This document shows positions 25,260 through 33,801 of a stretch of DNA of 64,000 nucleotides, one piece after another. The notes below the pieces were generated by a model, which had not been told where the DNA came from, ran no database searches, and was given only the letters and a program-made list of their open reading frames with translations. Location of the stretch: assembly GCA_944327245.1 (NCBI GenBank), contig CALVHD010000001.1, positions 1-64,000 on the forward strand, given 5' to 3'. Within the stretch, counting starts at the first letter, position 1. Each line of letters opens with the position of its first letter. The position numbers and the translations under genes are program-made. The DNA comes from Candidatus Gastranaerophilales bacterium (lineage in GTDB: Bacteria > Cyanobacteriota > Vampirovibrionia > Gastranaerophilales > Gastranaerophilaceae).

Positions 25260-26657
25260 TTGTCATTAAAAGATAGATTACATAATACAAAACAAGTTGA
25301 AAGAAAAGAAGAACAACAGCAGGTACAATATTATCAAAATAGTGAAATAGCTTCTAAAATAGATTCTTTGGGCGTTATTGACACCTTTTTGGCTGATGAC
25401 GAATTAAATTCTATTTATGTAAATGGAGCAAAAGATATTTATATTGAAAGAAACGGAAAAATCCATAAAAGCACAAGCAGTTTTAGAGATAATGTGCAGT
25501 TAATTAATGTAATAAAAAAATATGCTCAAAATATTGGTTATAAAATAGACGAAAAAAATCCGTATATTAAATTTAATCATAAACTTGGAATAAATGTATC
25601 TGCAACCTTGCCTCCTTTGTCGTCTTGTGCTGTTATGTTTGTAAAATGCTATAAAGATAAGCATGCGTCATTTCAGCTTCTTCAAGAAGAGCAAAGCATT
25701 TCAAAAGAAATTGCATTAATTTTGGAAGTAATTGCAACGCTTAGAACAAATATTATCATAGCAGGTGAAAGAAACACTCTTAAAACAACTGTATTGTCAG
25801 CATTGTCAAAAAATCTCCCTTCAAACAACAGAGGTGTTATACTGGACTATAAATCCGAAATCAAAAATGATGTTTCAAATTTTTCTAATTTTGATTTTTC
25901 AAATCTTTCAGATAAAAAAGAGGAACTGGATATTTTAAATTCTATTTTAATATCTAATCCTGACAGAATTTTTATTAATGATTGCGATGATGAAACTTTA
26001 GGTTTTATTGATGAAAAAGTAATTTCCGGCTTAAAAGGGGTCGTGTTGACTATTGAAGCAAAGAGTCCAAAGGAAGCTTTTGAAAAAATCGCTTTTGGAA
26101 TTTTGAAAAATAACCCAAAGCTTGATTATAATCTTGCTTGTTTATTGGCTTACAAAATTGCGGAATTGGTTATTTTTGTTAAAAAAGATGAATTAAATAA
26201 AAGAGTAATATCCTCAATTTCTCAAATTAATATTGATATGAATGATAATTATTCTATCAGAGATATTTTCCGCTATAATCAAGCAGAACATAAATCTTGC
26301 GGTTTTATTCCGGACTTTTTTGAAGAAACAAAACTAAATTCATTGCCGATTAACTCAAATATTTTCGATAAAGATTATAAGCACACATATTATAAATCTG
26401 CAAAAAATGAAGTTTTATATGAACAAAGTAAAAAAGTTAATCTTGAAATTTTGAAAAAGTTTAAAAAAGACCTGAGTATTCAAGAAGAAGAAAAACAGGA
26501 AGAAAAAGAACCTTCGGCAGAAGAATTAATGATTAAAGCTCAAGAAAAGTTTGAAGAATTAAAGCAAAATGCTCAAAATAATCAAGAATCTTTGGATGAC
26601 GTTGTTTTGGATTTAGAACAGGAAGCTATTCAACAAGAAGACAATGGAAATATATAA
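25260..26657 (+). CDS. Degenerate CpaF/TadA-like secretion ATPase (predicted inactive)
   Basis: The 465-aa protein aligns with CpaF: the N-terminal part has LADDELNSIYVNGAKDIYIERNGKI (residues 44-68), and the core shows TNIIIAGERNTLKTTVLSAL where CpaF has GGTGSGKTT. Walker A is GERNTLKTT (169-177), so the glycine before Lys175 is Leu. The NPDRIFINDCDDE segment (233-245) has Asp241 where the catalytic Glu of GEVRG stands, and LTIEAKSP replaces TVHANSP, removing the conserved His. The C-terminal 70 residues are Gln/Glu-rich and absent from CpaF. It is probably a non-hydrolysing partner of the TadZ-like protein. It overlaps ribD by 14 bp. Confidence 0.8.
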   Translation: MSLKDRLHNTKQVERKEEQQQVQYYQNSEIASKIDSLGVIDTFLADDELNSIYVNGAKDIYIERNGKIHKSTSSFRDNVQLINVIKKYAQNIGYKIDEKNPYIKFNHKLGINVSATLPPLSSCAVMFVKCYKDKHASFQLLQEEQSISKEIALILEVIATLRTNIIIAGERNTLKTTVLSALSKNLPSNNRGVILDYKSEIKNDVSNFSNFDFSNLSDKKEELDILNSILISNPDRIFINDCDDETLGFIDEKVISGLKGVVLTIEAKSPKEAFEKIAFGILKNNPKLDYNLACLLAYKIAELVIFVKKDELNKRVISSISQINIDMNDNYSIRDIFRYNQAEHKSCGFIPDFFEETKLNSLPINSNIFDKDYKHTYYKSAKNEVLYEQSKKVNLEILKKFKKDLSIQEEEKQEEKEPSAEELMIKAQEKFEELKQNAQNNQESLDDVVLDLEQEAIQQEDNGNI

Positions 26658-27696
26658 AAAATTAATGAAAGAATGTCTTACCCTTGCGAAGCATTCAAAG
26701 GGTAAAAATATGCCTAATCCCTATGTGGGTGCAATTATTTATGATGAAGAAAAAAAGAAAATAATTTCAACAGGCTATCATAAGGAATTTGGAAAAGCAC
26801 ACGCTGAAGTTGAAGCAATAAAAAATGCCAAAGGAAATACTACAAATAAAACTTTAATTGTTAATCTTGAGCCTTGTTCGCATTTTGGAAAAACTCCTCC
26901 ATGTGCTGATTTAATTATAAAATCAGGAATTAAAAAGGTTGTTATTGCTATGGCGGATGTAAACCCTATAGTAAGATATAATGGAATAAAAAAACTAAAA
27001 GAGGCTTCTGTTGAAGTTGTTTTAGGAATTTTAGAGGATGAAGCAAAAGAATTAAATAAGGTTTTTATAAAAAATATTTTAACCAAAAAGCCTTATGTAA
27101 TGCTTAAAACTGCAACTACATTGGATTCTAGAATTGCAACAATTAAAAATAAATCAAAGTGGATTACAAACGAAAAAGCAAGGCTTGAAGTGCAAAAATT
27201 GAGAAGTTCTTATCAGGCAATTATGTCTGCTTCGGGAACGATTTTAGCCGATAATCCAAGATTAAATGTTCGCATAAAAAATAAAAAATCTCCGATAAGA
27301 ATAATTTTTGATCCAAATAATAAAATTCCTTTAGATTATAATGTTTTTAATGATGATGGTATTAGAAAAATTTTAATAAATAATTCAAAAATTACCTTAA
27401 AAAAAGATATCGAACAAATTAATTTTACTAATTTTGATGAATTATTTAAAAAACTCTATGAAATGAAAATATATTCAATAATGATTGAAGCAGGTCAGGG
27501 TTTTAATTCTTTGCTTTTAAAAGACGGGGAAGTTGATGAAATTAATCATTTTTTTGCGCCAAAAATTTTTGGTTCAGGAATGAATTTTGTGGATAACATT
27601 TTAATTGATGAAGTTGATGAAGCAATTGAGATTGAAAATATAAAAATAAAAAGACTTGATGATAATTTTCTAATTAATGGTAAAATTAAAAAATAA
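26644..27696 (+). CDS. ribD: Bifunctional riboflavin enzyme RibD (deaminase + reductase)
   Basis: The 350-aa protein has the zinc deaminase domain with HAEVEAI and PCSHFGKTPPCAD near residues 51-86, then a reductase domain from about residue 145 (KPYVMLKTATTLDSRIAT, ITNEKARLEVQKLRS, IMIEAGQGFNSLLL). It deaminates and then reduces the pyrimidine intermediate in riboflavin synthesis. No other rib gene is in the window. Translation overlaps the CpaF-like gene by 14 bp, and aroQ follows after 12 bp with a clear AAAGGAAA leader. Confidence 0.93.
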   Translation: MEIYKKLMKECLTLAKHSKGKNMPNPYVGAIIYDEEKKKIISTGYHKEFGKAHAEVEAIKNAKGNTTNKTLIVNLEPCSHFGKTPPCADLIIKSGIKKVVIAMADVNPIVRYNGIKKLKEASVEVVLGILEDEAKELNKVFIKNILTKKPYVMLKTATTLDSRIATIKNKSKWITNEKARLEVQKLRSSYQAIMSASGTILADNPRLNVRIKNKKSPIRIIFDPNNKIPLDYNVFNDDGIRKILINNSKITLKKDIEQINFTNFDELFKKLYEMKIYSIMIEAGQGFNSLLLKDGEVDEINHFFAPKIFGSGMNFVDNILIDEVDEAIEIENIKIKRLDDNFLINGKIKK

Positions 27697-27708
27697 AAGG
27701 AAATAAAG

Positions 27709-28149
27709 ATGAAAATTTTAGTTATAAATGGTCCAAATCTTAATTTATTGGGTTTAAGAGAACCTGAAATATATGGTTCAACCACACTGGATAATATTAA
27801 TAAAGAGCTAATTGAATTTGCCGGAACTCTTTCAAATGAAATTGAGCTTGAATTTTTTCAATCTAACCATGAAGGTGAAATCATAGATAAAATTCATTCT
27901 ATAAAAGATTATGACGGATTAATTATTAATCCTGCTGCTTATACACATACAAGCATTGCAATTTCAGATGCCATAAAAGCAGTTAAGATTAAAGCAGTTG
28001 AAGTACATTTATCTAATATTTTTTCAAGAGAAGATTATAGAAAAAAATCTTTTATAGCTTCATCTTGCATAGGCTCAATTGCCGGTTTTAACAAAACCAG
28101 CTATAAAATGGCGCTTTTAGGACTATACGATTATTTAAAAAATGAATAG
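27709..28149 (+). CDS. aroQ: Type II 3-dehydroquinate dehydratase
   Basis: The 146-aa length fits the type II family. The start ILVINGPNLNLLGLREPEIYG contains the active-site Asn and the catalytic Tyr region, followed by FFQSNHEGEIIDKI, LIINPAAYTHTSIA (catalytic His) and VEVHLSNIFSREDYR. It dehydrates 3-dehydroquinate to 3-dehydroshikimate in the shikimate pathway. It overlaps thiL by 8 bp, so translation is coupled. Confidence 0.95.
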   Translation: MKILVINGPNLNLLGLREPEIYGSTTLDNINKELIEFAGTLSNEIELEFFQSNHEGEIIDKIHSIKDYDGLIINPAAYTHTSIAISDAIKAVKIKAVEVHLSNIFSREDYRKKSFIASSCIGSIAGFNKTSYKMALLGLYDYLKNE

Positions 28150-29014
28150 AGAGTTTGAATTTTTAAAAATAATTTCTGATACACTTTCTGATTCAAGTTT
28201 TTTGGGAGATGATTGTGCTTATCTTGATGAATATAAACTTGCAATTTCTAAAGATTGTTTAATTGAGGATGTCCATTTTTCTTTTGATTTTATGAGTTCT
28301 TATGAAATAGCAAGAAAAGCTGTCTTAGTTAATATATCCGATATTTTAGCTTCAGGCGCAAAGCCAAAGTATATTTTAATTGGTTTATCGGGTAAATTTA
28401 ATGAAAAATTTGTAAAAGAATTTTATCAAGGAATTAATGATACGATTGAAAAATATGATATTAAATTACTTGGCGGAGATTTAGTTAAAGGAGATAAATT
28501 AGCTGTTTCAATTACAATTTTAGGTGATTATAAAAAACGCAATGTTTCATCAAGAAAAAATGCAAAAGATGGCTATATTGTTGCGACAACAGGTGAATTT
28601 GGCTCCAGCGCCAAGGGTCTGGAAGATTTAAAAAGGGGCTTAAAAGATAACTATTTTATCCAATATCACAAAAATCCGCCATTATTTAATAATATTACAT
28701 CTAAAGTTGCAGCTGTTGTTAAAAATCCTTATGCAATGATGGATTCATCAGACGGCTTATATGATTGCTTGTATCAAATTGCAGCTAAAAGTAACGTAAG
28801 AATAGATGTTAACTATGATTTAATTCCTAAAAAAATTGATGATAAAAACCTTGTTCTTTTTGGCGGCGAGGATTATTGCCCTGTGATTTGCCTTTCAAAA
28901 GAAGATTTTGATAAAATCGATGGGCTTATAAAAATCGGCATTGTTAAAACGGGGAAGGGTGTATATATAGATAATAATAAGATAGATTATAGAGGGTTTA
29001 GTCATTTTGAATAA
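28142..29014 (+). CDS. thiL: Thiamine-monophosphate kinase
   Basis: The 290-aa protein shows the AIRS/PurM-like ThiL landmarks: FLGDDCAYL, SKDCLIEDVHFSF, VNISDILASGAKPKYILIGLS, LLGGDLVKGDKLAVSITILG, then MDSSDGLYDCL and FGGEDYCPVI. It phosphorylates thiamine phosphate to the diphosphate cofactor. It is placed between aroQ (8-bp overlap) and ispD (8-bp overlap), a compact cofactor and isoprenoid run. No thiamine riboswitch is seen. Confidence 0.93.
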   Translation: MNREFEFLKIISDTLSDSSFLGDDCAYLDEYKLAISKDCLIEDVHFSFDFMSSYEIARKAVLVNISDILASGAKPKYILIGLSGKFNEKFVKEFYQGINDTIEKYDIKLLGGDLVKGDKLAVSITILGDYKKRNVSSRKNAKDGYIVATTGEFGSSAKGLEDLKRGLKDNYFIQYHKNPPLFNNITSKVAAVVKNPYAMMDSSDGLYDCLYQIAAKSNVRIDVNYDLIPKKIDDKNLVLFGGEDYCPVICLSKEDFDKIDGLIKIGIVKTGKGVYIDNNKIDYRGFSHFE

Positions 29015-29642
29015 AGTTAAAGTTAGCGCAATTATAACATCAGGCGGAAATTCGACAAGATTTGGCTCAAATAAACTTTTAGAAAAAATTAATGATAACA
29101 GTGTTATTGAAACAACAATTTTAAAATTTTTAGGTTTGGTTGATGAAATAATAATTCCATCAAAAGATGATATAAAAAACCATGTTTTAAATTCTAAAAT
29201 ATATTGTGACAAAATAAAATTTGCTCTAGCGGGCGAAACTCGTCAAAAAAGCGTATATAACGGACTGATGATGTGTTCTGACCCTGAAATTGTTTTGATA
29301 CACGACGGTGCAAGACCGTTTATTGACAAAGATACAATTAAAAAGGCGATTGAGCTAACATATCAAAAGCATGCAGTGTTAGTAGGCGTTTTTGCAATTG
29401 ATACAATTAAAGAAGTAAAAGATAATAAAATAATTAAGACTCTGGATAGAACAACAATATTTCAAGCGCAGACGCCGCAATGTTTTGATTATGATTTAAT
29501 TAAAAAAGTTCATTTAAAATATAAAGACGACTCGGGTTTTACGGATGATTGCTCCATGGTTGAAAAATACGGATATGACATATATATTTTGGAGGGTTTA
29601 AGAACAAACAAAAAGATAACAACAAAAGAAGATTTGAAATAA
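29007..29642 (+). CDS. ispD: 2-C-methyl-D-erythritol 4-phosphate cytidylyltransferase
   Basis: The 211-aa protein has the nucleotidyltransferase start VSAIITSGGNSTRFGSNKLL, the IspD signature VLIHDGARPFIDKDTI near residue 95, and FQAQTPQCFDYDLI. It makes CDP-methylerythritol in the MEP pathway. The product is slightly short and has TSGGNSTRFG in place of the usual AAGxGxR loop, so specificity is probable rather than certain. It starts with TTG at 29007 inside the end of thiL. Confidence 0.85.
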   Translation: MNKVKVSAIITSGGNSTRFGSNKLLEKINDNSVIETTILKFLGLVDEIIIPSKDDIKNHVLNSKIYCDKIKFALAGETRQKSVYNGLMMCSDPEIVLIHDGARPFIDKDTIKKAIELTYQKHAVLVGVFAIDTIKEVKDNKIIKTLDRTTIFQAQTPQCFDYDLIKKVHLKYKDDSGFTDDCSMVEKYGYDIYILEGLRTNKKITTKEDLK

Positions 29643-29739
29643 AACTTAATAAAGTTGAAGTTTATGTCAAAAAATAATATTTATAATCTTATTATTTATA
29701 CAATGATGTGTAGTTAGGTGAATAATTTGAAAGGCAAGT

Positions 29740-30105
29740 ATGGAAAATATGATTAATTCTAACGGCGTGGTTATTTCTAAAAATTTTATTAAAAAATCAA
29801 TCAATAAAGCATATGAAGAATTTGGCAATAATCCTATGATGTCAACTAAACAATATGCTAAAGATAAAAAGATAAGCCTGTATGATGCGCAAGCTCTTGA
29901 TTTAAATGATGATGATTTTATTGATTTATCTGAAAGAGCAAGCGAAATTTGTGCTAAAAAAGCACTAAAATTAAGAGAAGCTAAAACAGGTGAAATCCCG
30001 ACAATGATTTTATTGTTGCTTCAAGATAAATTAGGCTTGAAAAAAGCACAAGAAGAATTTATTCAAGAAAATTATCCTGAAAATACTATAAATATTACAG
30101 CATAA
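29740..30105 (+). CDS. Unknown soluble alpha-helical protein
   Basis: The 121-aa protein is acidic to neutral, predicted mainly helical, with MSTKQYAKDKKISLYDAQAL and LNDDDFIDLSERASEICAKKALKL. There is no signal or membrane segment. A purine-rich AAAGG lies before ATG 29740. It follows ispD after 97 bp and ends before a strong stem-loop. Function not recognised. Confidence 0.6.
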   Translation: MENMINSNGVVISKNFIKKSINKAYEEFGNNPMMSTKQYAKDKKISLYDAQALDLNDDDFIDLSERASEICAKKALKLREAKTGEIPTMILLLLQDKLGLKKAQEEFIQENYPENTINITA

Positions 30106-30148
30106 ATATAGTACATAAGATAATTTATAATAATCCTGTAGCATATTT

Positions 30149-30201
30149 AAAAACCTCTGTAAATATCTTAGATTAATAAAAGATATAACGCAGAGGTTTT
30201 T
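30149..30201 (+). promoter_or_regulatory. Stem-loop that buries the Shine-Dalgarno of the next gene
   Basis: AAAAACCTCTG (30149-30159) pairs perfectly with CAGAGGTTTTT (30191-30201), with an inner TATCTT/AAGATA helix. The AGAGG of the 3' arm is the ribosome site for ATG 30202, directly after the stem. The same structure with its T5 can act as a terminator for the 121-aa gene. Confidence 0.65.
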
Positions 30202-30510
30202 ATGATTACAGATAAAACATATAATCAAAATGATCAATATTTTTTTACTGAATTTAAAAATATTTCAAAAGAACTTTTGCCATGGCTAGAAAATTTAGCA
30301 TGGGAGTATAGGTGTAAAATAGAAAAAAAAGAGTGGAAAAGCAAATATAATAATTATGTTATATATGATTATGAGCCATTTTGCTCGGACGGATTTGAAA
30401 TTAATATTACTCTTGCTTCAAGGCAAGGCGAATATTTGAATTTTGTTCGATATTTGTATGAAAATAAGGTTCAAACAATAGGTTATCTAAAGGCTTGTCT
30501 GGCACTTTAA
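30202..30510 (+). CDS. Unknown small protein with leader hairpin
   Basis: The 102-aa protein is aromatic-rich (LPWLENLAWEYRCKIEKKEW, YNNYVIYDYEPF) and has no signal or membrane segment. Its Shine-Dalgarno lies in the 3' arm of an 11-bp stem that ends right at the ATG, so translation is probably regulated. It converges on radA, with stop codons interlocked over 4 bp. Function not recognised. Confidence 0.65.
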   Translation: MITDKTYNQNDQYFFTEFKNISKELLPWLENLAWEYRCKIEKKEWKSKYNNYVIYDYEPFCSDGFEINITLASRQGEYLNFVRYLYENKVQTIGYLKACLAL

Positions 30511-31901
30511 TCTTGCTTTAAGCCTTGAATTATTGCGTCTGTTATTTTTTCGGCTTGTATAATTTCCATTCCGATTGATTTAATTTTTTCAAAGATTGTA
30601 TTATTAACTTTTGGAATAATAGCTTTTTCAAAGCCTAATTTGAAGGCCTCTTTTAATCTTCTTTCTATGTTATCAACATAGCGAATTTCACCTAAAAGAC
30701 CCACTTCGCCAATTATTATAACAGACGGATTAATTGGAATATCTCTAATTGAGCTTATTATCGCAAGACACAGTGCAAGGTCGTAGCTGGGTTCAATTAT
30801 ATCGATTCCGCCGGCTACGTTGACATAGACGTCTTGTTTTGATAAGTTAAGCCCGACTTTTTTTTCTAAAACAGCGAGAATTTGCAAAAGTCTGTTGTAC
30901 TCAAGACCAACCGCAACGCGTCTTGGGTTAGAGTAGTTGGTTGAACCTACAAGCGCTTGTATTTCATGTAAAAATATTCTGCTGCCTTCTAATGTTGCTA
31001 CAATGGCGCTCCCTGAAGCGTTTTTCGGTCTTTCTAATAACATTTGAGAAGCCGAATTTAATTCAATTAGTCCGTTGTCTTCCATTTTAAAAACTCCGAC
31101 TTCAGATATTGTCCCGAAGCGGTTTTTGATGCACCTTAGGAGCCTATATTGCTTATATTTATCGCCTTCAAAGTTTATAACACAATCAACCATATGTTCT
31201 AAAACTTTTGGACCTGCGATGTTTCCTTCTTTTGTAACATGGCCGATTATTATTGTGGTTATATTTTTTTGTTTTGCAATCCTCATCAAAACATTCGTGC
31301 ATTCTCTTATTTGAGATACACTTCCTGATGATGAAGATATATTTGCGCAAAATACAGATTGAATGCTGTCTACAATTAAAAAATCGGGCTTAATTTCATC
31401 AATTTGTTTTATAACTTCATCTATACAAATTTGATTTGTTAAATATAAACCATCAGGTTCAACATTTAGCCTTTTTGCTCTTAATTTAACTTGCAAGGGG
31501 CTTTCTTCAGCGCAAACATAAAGAACTTTTAAATTTTTATTATTTAATTTTGTATCACAAATGCTTTTTGTTGTTTGTAGAACTAAAGTTGATTTTCCGA
31601 TTCCGGGGTCGCCCGCTAAAAGTATTAATGACCCTTGGACAAAGCCGCCTCCCAGAACTCTGTTTAATTCTTCTATGTTTGTTTTGAAGCGAATTTTTTC
31701 ATCAAGTTCGATATCTTTTATTGTTGTTATTTTGCAATCAGTAATAATGTTAGACGGTTTTGAAGAGTCTGTTTTTGTTGTTGGCGTTGTAATTTCTTCA
31801 ACAAAAACACCAAACTGATTGCACTCAGGACATTTTCCAAGATACGAAAAAGATTCATAACCGCAATTTTGACAAACCCATTTTGATTTTACTTTAGCCA
31901 T
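30507..31901 (-). CDS. radA: DNA repair protein RadA (Sms)
   Basis: The 464-aa protein has the full RadA layout: the N-terminal zinc finger CQNCGYESFSYLGKCPEC, a RecA-like domain with Walker A LAGDPGIGKSTLVLQ near residue 95, the RadA motif KNRFGTISEVGVF, and a C-terminal Lon-protease-like domain (VYVNVAGGIDIIEPSYDLALCLA) that lacks protease residues as usual. It is a hexameric helicase that drives branch migration in recombinational repair. A TGC-TAAAAT element ends 6 nt before ATG with no Shine-Dalgarno. Confidence 0.95.
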   Translation of the reverse strand: MAKVKSKWVCQNCGYESFSYLGKCPECNQFGVFVEEITTPTTKTDSSKPSNIITDCKITTIKDIELDEKIRFKTNIEELNRVLGGGFVQGSLILLAGDPGIGKSTLVLQTTKSICDTKLNNKNLKVLYVCAEESPLQVKLRAKRLNVEPDGLYLTNQICIDEVIKQIDEIKPDFLIVDSIQSVFCANISSSSGSVSQIRECTNVLMRIAKQKNITTIIIGHVTKEGNIAGPKVLEHMVDCVINFEGDKYKQYRLLRCIKNRFGTISEVGVFKMEDNGLIELNSASQMLLERPKNASGSAIVATLEGSRIFLHEIQALVGSTNYSNPRRVAVGLEYNRLLQILAVLEKKVGLNLSKQDVYVNVAGGIDIIEPSYDLALCLAIISSIRDIPINPSVIIIGEVGLLGEIRYVDNIERRLKEAFKLGFEKAIIPKVNNTIFEKIKSIGMEIIQAEKITDAIIQGLKQD

Positions 31902-31907
31902 AGGGTT

Positions 31908-31916
31908 ATTTTAGCA
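31908..31916 (-). promoter_or_regulatory. Extended -10 of a probably leaderless promoter
   Basis: TGC-TAAAAT on the minus strand ends 6 nt before the radA ATG. Confidence 0.5.
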
Positions 31917-31923
31917 TAGAAAT

Positions 31924-32703
31924 TTATTTGTTATTGTTTTTGTAGTTAATTTTAATGTTATTTATTTGCATTAAGTATTTTTTAAGGTCGCCTATGTTTT
32001 CGTTTTCTTGGAGTAAATCTTTTTGCTCTATGGAATTCATCAAATTTTCTTTGGTTTTTTCAAAATCCGATTTGTAGCCTTTTTGATTTATTTTTGCTAT
32101 TAAATCGTCAACATCAGCGGCATGATAGCTTGAATACATAGCCAGAATTTCATTTTGAGTTTTGCCGACAGGTAATTTATATAGCCATTTTAGAGTCATA
32201 AGGTCATTTTTTGAGATATTGACAATCCCATATTCATGGGGTACATACATAATGTCCCCTTTTGTTTTGGAGTGTCCTAAACCTATGCTATGACCGATTT
32301 CGTGGATAATTGTATGAAAAACTTCGTTTTCATCCATGTATTGGTGATGAATAATTCCGTCTGATAAACCAATTGAAAGCTCTGCTGAATAATATCTTCC
32401 CAGCTTATCGAAATTAAAAGTACAATTACCTAAAGACTTCCTGTCTACTCTTTTCCAATCTATGTTAATTTGTGAATCATAGATATTCATTGTTCTTTCA
32501 AATGAAACAATTCCTCCTGATAGTTGTTCCCAAAGGTTGAAACCGTCTATAATCATTTGAGTATACTTATATTCATCATTTTGTCCTTGGGATTTATACC
32601 AGTTAAATTTGCCGATAAAAACTTTTAGAGGCATTATATTATCTGGCCATCTGGATAATTTATTTTTATTGAAACAATCGTTTAGGTAAGTAATAGTTTG
32701 CAT
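31924..32703 (-). CDS. Matrixin-like (M10-type) metalloprotease
   Basis: The protein is 259 residues long from ATG 32703; an upstream in-frame ATG at 32721 would add six residues. It has the metzincin zinc motif HTIIHEIGHSIGLGHSKTKGDIMY, including HExxHxxGxxH and the downstream Met of the Met-turn (DIMYVPHEYG). The approximately 130 residues before it resemble the matrixin fold. The last 65 residues are charged and probably helical. No signal peptide or propeptide Cys-switch is seen, so the enzyme may act in the cytoplasm or leave by another route. Substrates unknown. No clear Shine-Dalgarno. Confidence 0.82.
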   Translation of the reverse strand: MQTITYLNDCFNKNKLSRWPDNIMPLKVFIGKFNWYKSQGQNDEYKYTQMIIDGFNLWEQLSGGIVSFERTMNIYDSQINIDWKRVDRKSLGNCTFNFDKLGRYYSAELSIGLSDGIIHHQYMDENEVFHTIIHEIGHSIGLGHSKTKGDIMYVPHEYGIVNISKNDLMTLKWLYKLPVGKTQNEILAMYSSYHAADVDDLIAKINQKGYKSDFEKTKENLMNSIEQKDLLQENENIGDLKKYLMQINNIKINYKNNNK

Positions 32704-32769
32704 ATAAATATATAATATCATATAATGATAAAGAAACTAAATATAGACATTGGTGGAGAATAAATAATT

Positions 32770-33105
32770 ATGATGAATATGATGCAGGTAATGCAACAAG
32801 CGCAAAAGATGCAAAAGAAATTTAAAGAAACGCAAAGCGAATTAGAAAAAGCAGAAGTTGTTTCAACTGTAGCTAACGGTGCTATTACGGTTATTTTAAA
32901 CGGACAAGGTAAGTTTAAATCAATCAAATTAAAACCGGAAGCAATCAATCCTGAAAATCCTCAAGATGTTGATAAAGACAATCTTGAAATGCTTGAAGAT
33001 TTATTAACGCAAGCTTTAAATGATGCAACACAAAAGGCTAACACTCAAATGGAAGCTAAGATGAAATCCATAACAGGCGGAATTTCAATCCCCGGATTGT
33101 TTTAA
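32770..33105 (+). CDS. YbaB/EbfC nucleoid-associated protein
   Basis: The 111-aa protein starts [20 protein letters not shown] and continues [30 protein letters not shown], the typical YbaB fold. It should bind DNA as a dimer. The gene stands 5 bp before recR, the classic ybaB-recR pair, so co-transcription is very likely. Confidence 0.93.
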   Translation: MMNMMQVMQQAQKMQKKFKETQSELEKAEVVSTVANGAITVILNGQGKFKSIKLKPEAINPENPQDVDKDNLEMLEDLLTQALNDATQKANTQMEAKMKSITGGISIPGLF

Positions 33106-33110
33106 CGATT

Positions 33111-33707
33111 ATGGAATATACTAAACCATTGGCAAAGTTAATCGAACATTTTCAACATTTGCCCTCTATTGGTCCAAAGACTGCACAGAGGCTTGCTTTA
33201 TATATTTTGAAGATGAGCGAAAATGAAGTCAAAAACTTTGCTTCATCAATGATTGAAGCAAAAACTACGATTAAATATTGTGAAATATGTTTTAATATGT
33301 CATGTGAAAGTCCTTGTGAAATATGTCAGGATGCTGCCAGAAATAAAAATATTATTTGTGTTGTAGCTGAAACCAAGGACTTAATGGCAATTGAGAAAAC
33401 TAACGAATATAATGGGCAATATCATGTTTTACAGGGATTAATTTCGCCTATAGATGGTATTGGACCTGATGATATAAGAATAAAAGAACTTTTATTTAGA
33501 ATTAATCAAAATGATATAAAAGAAGTTATTTTAGCACTAAATCCATCAGTGGAAGGTGAAGCCACAAGTTTATATCTTGGAAAATTGTTGAAACCTTTTA
33601 ATATTAAAATAACAAGGATTGCTTTTGGTTTGCCTTTGGGCTCTGAGCTTGAATATGCAGATGAAATGACTTTGGCCAGAGCTTTAGATGGCAGAGTGGA
33701 ATTATAA
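33111..33707 (+). CDS. recR: Recombination mediator RecR
   Basis: The 198-aa protein has the helix-hairpin-helix [24 protein letters not shown], a four-Cys zinc finger ([16 protein letters not shown], residues near 57-72) and a TOPRIM domain with [27 protein letters not shown] followed by [12 protein letters not shown]. It loads RecA together with RecO/RecF. It lies 5 bp after ybaB and converges on flagellin. Confidence 0.95.
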   Translation: MEYTKPLAKLIEHFQHLPSIGPKTAQRLALYILKMSENEVKNFASSMIEAKTTIKYCEICFNMSCESPCEICQDAARNKNIICVVAETKDLMAIEKTNEYNGQYHVLQGLISPIDGIGPDDIRIKELLFRINQNDIKEVILALNPSVEGEATSLYLGKLLKPFNIKITRIAFGLPLGSELEYADEMTLARALDGRVEL

Positions 33708-33723
33708 TTTTTTTGTAAGTATA

Positions 33724-33751
33724 AAAAAAGGGTCGATTTTATAATCGACCC
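33724..33751 (-). terminator. Terminator of the flagellin gene
   Basis: On the minus strand GGGTCGATT-ATAA-AATCGACCC is followed by T7. It can only partly act on recR because no T-tract follows on the plus strand. Confidence 0.8.
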
Positions 33752-33801
33752 ACTGTATTGCCATCACCAGTTAGATATTTTTTTGCCTATTTATACTATA
33801 T

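Noticed and set aside
30121-30201. A riboswitch before the 102-aa gene
   Set aside because: The element is a simple hairpin of about 53 nt without any known aptamer pattern.
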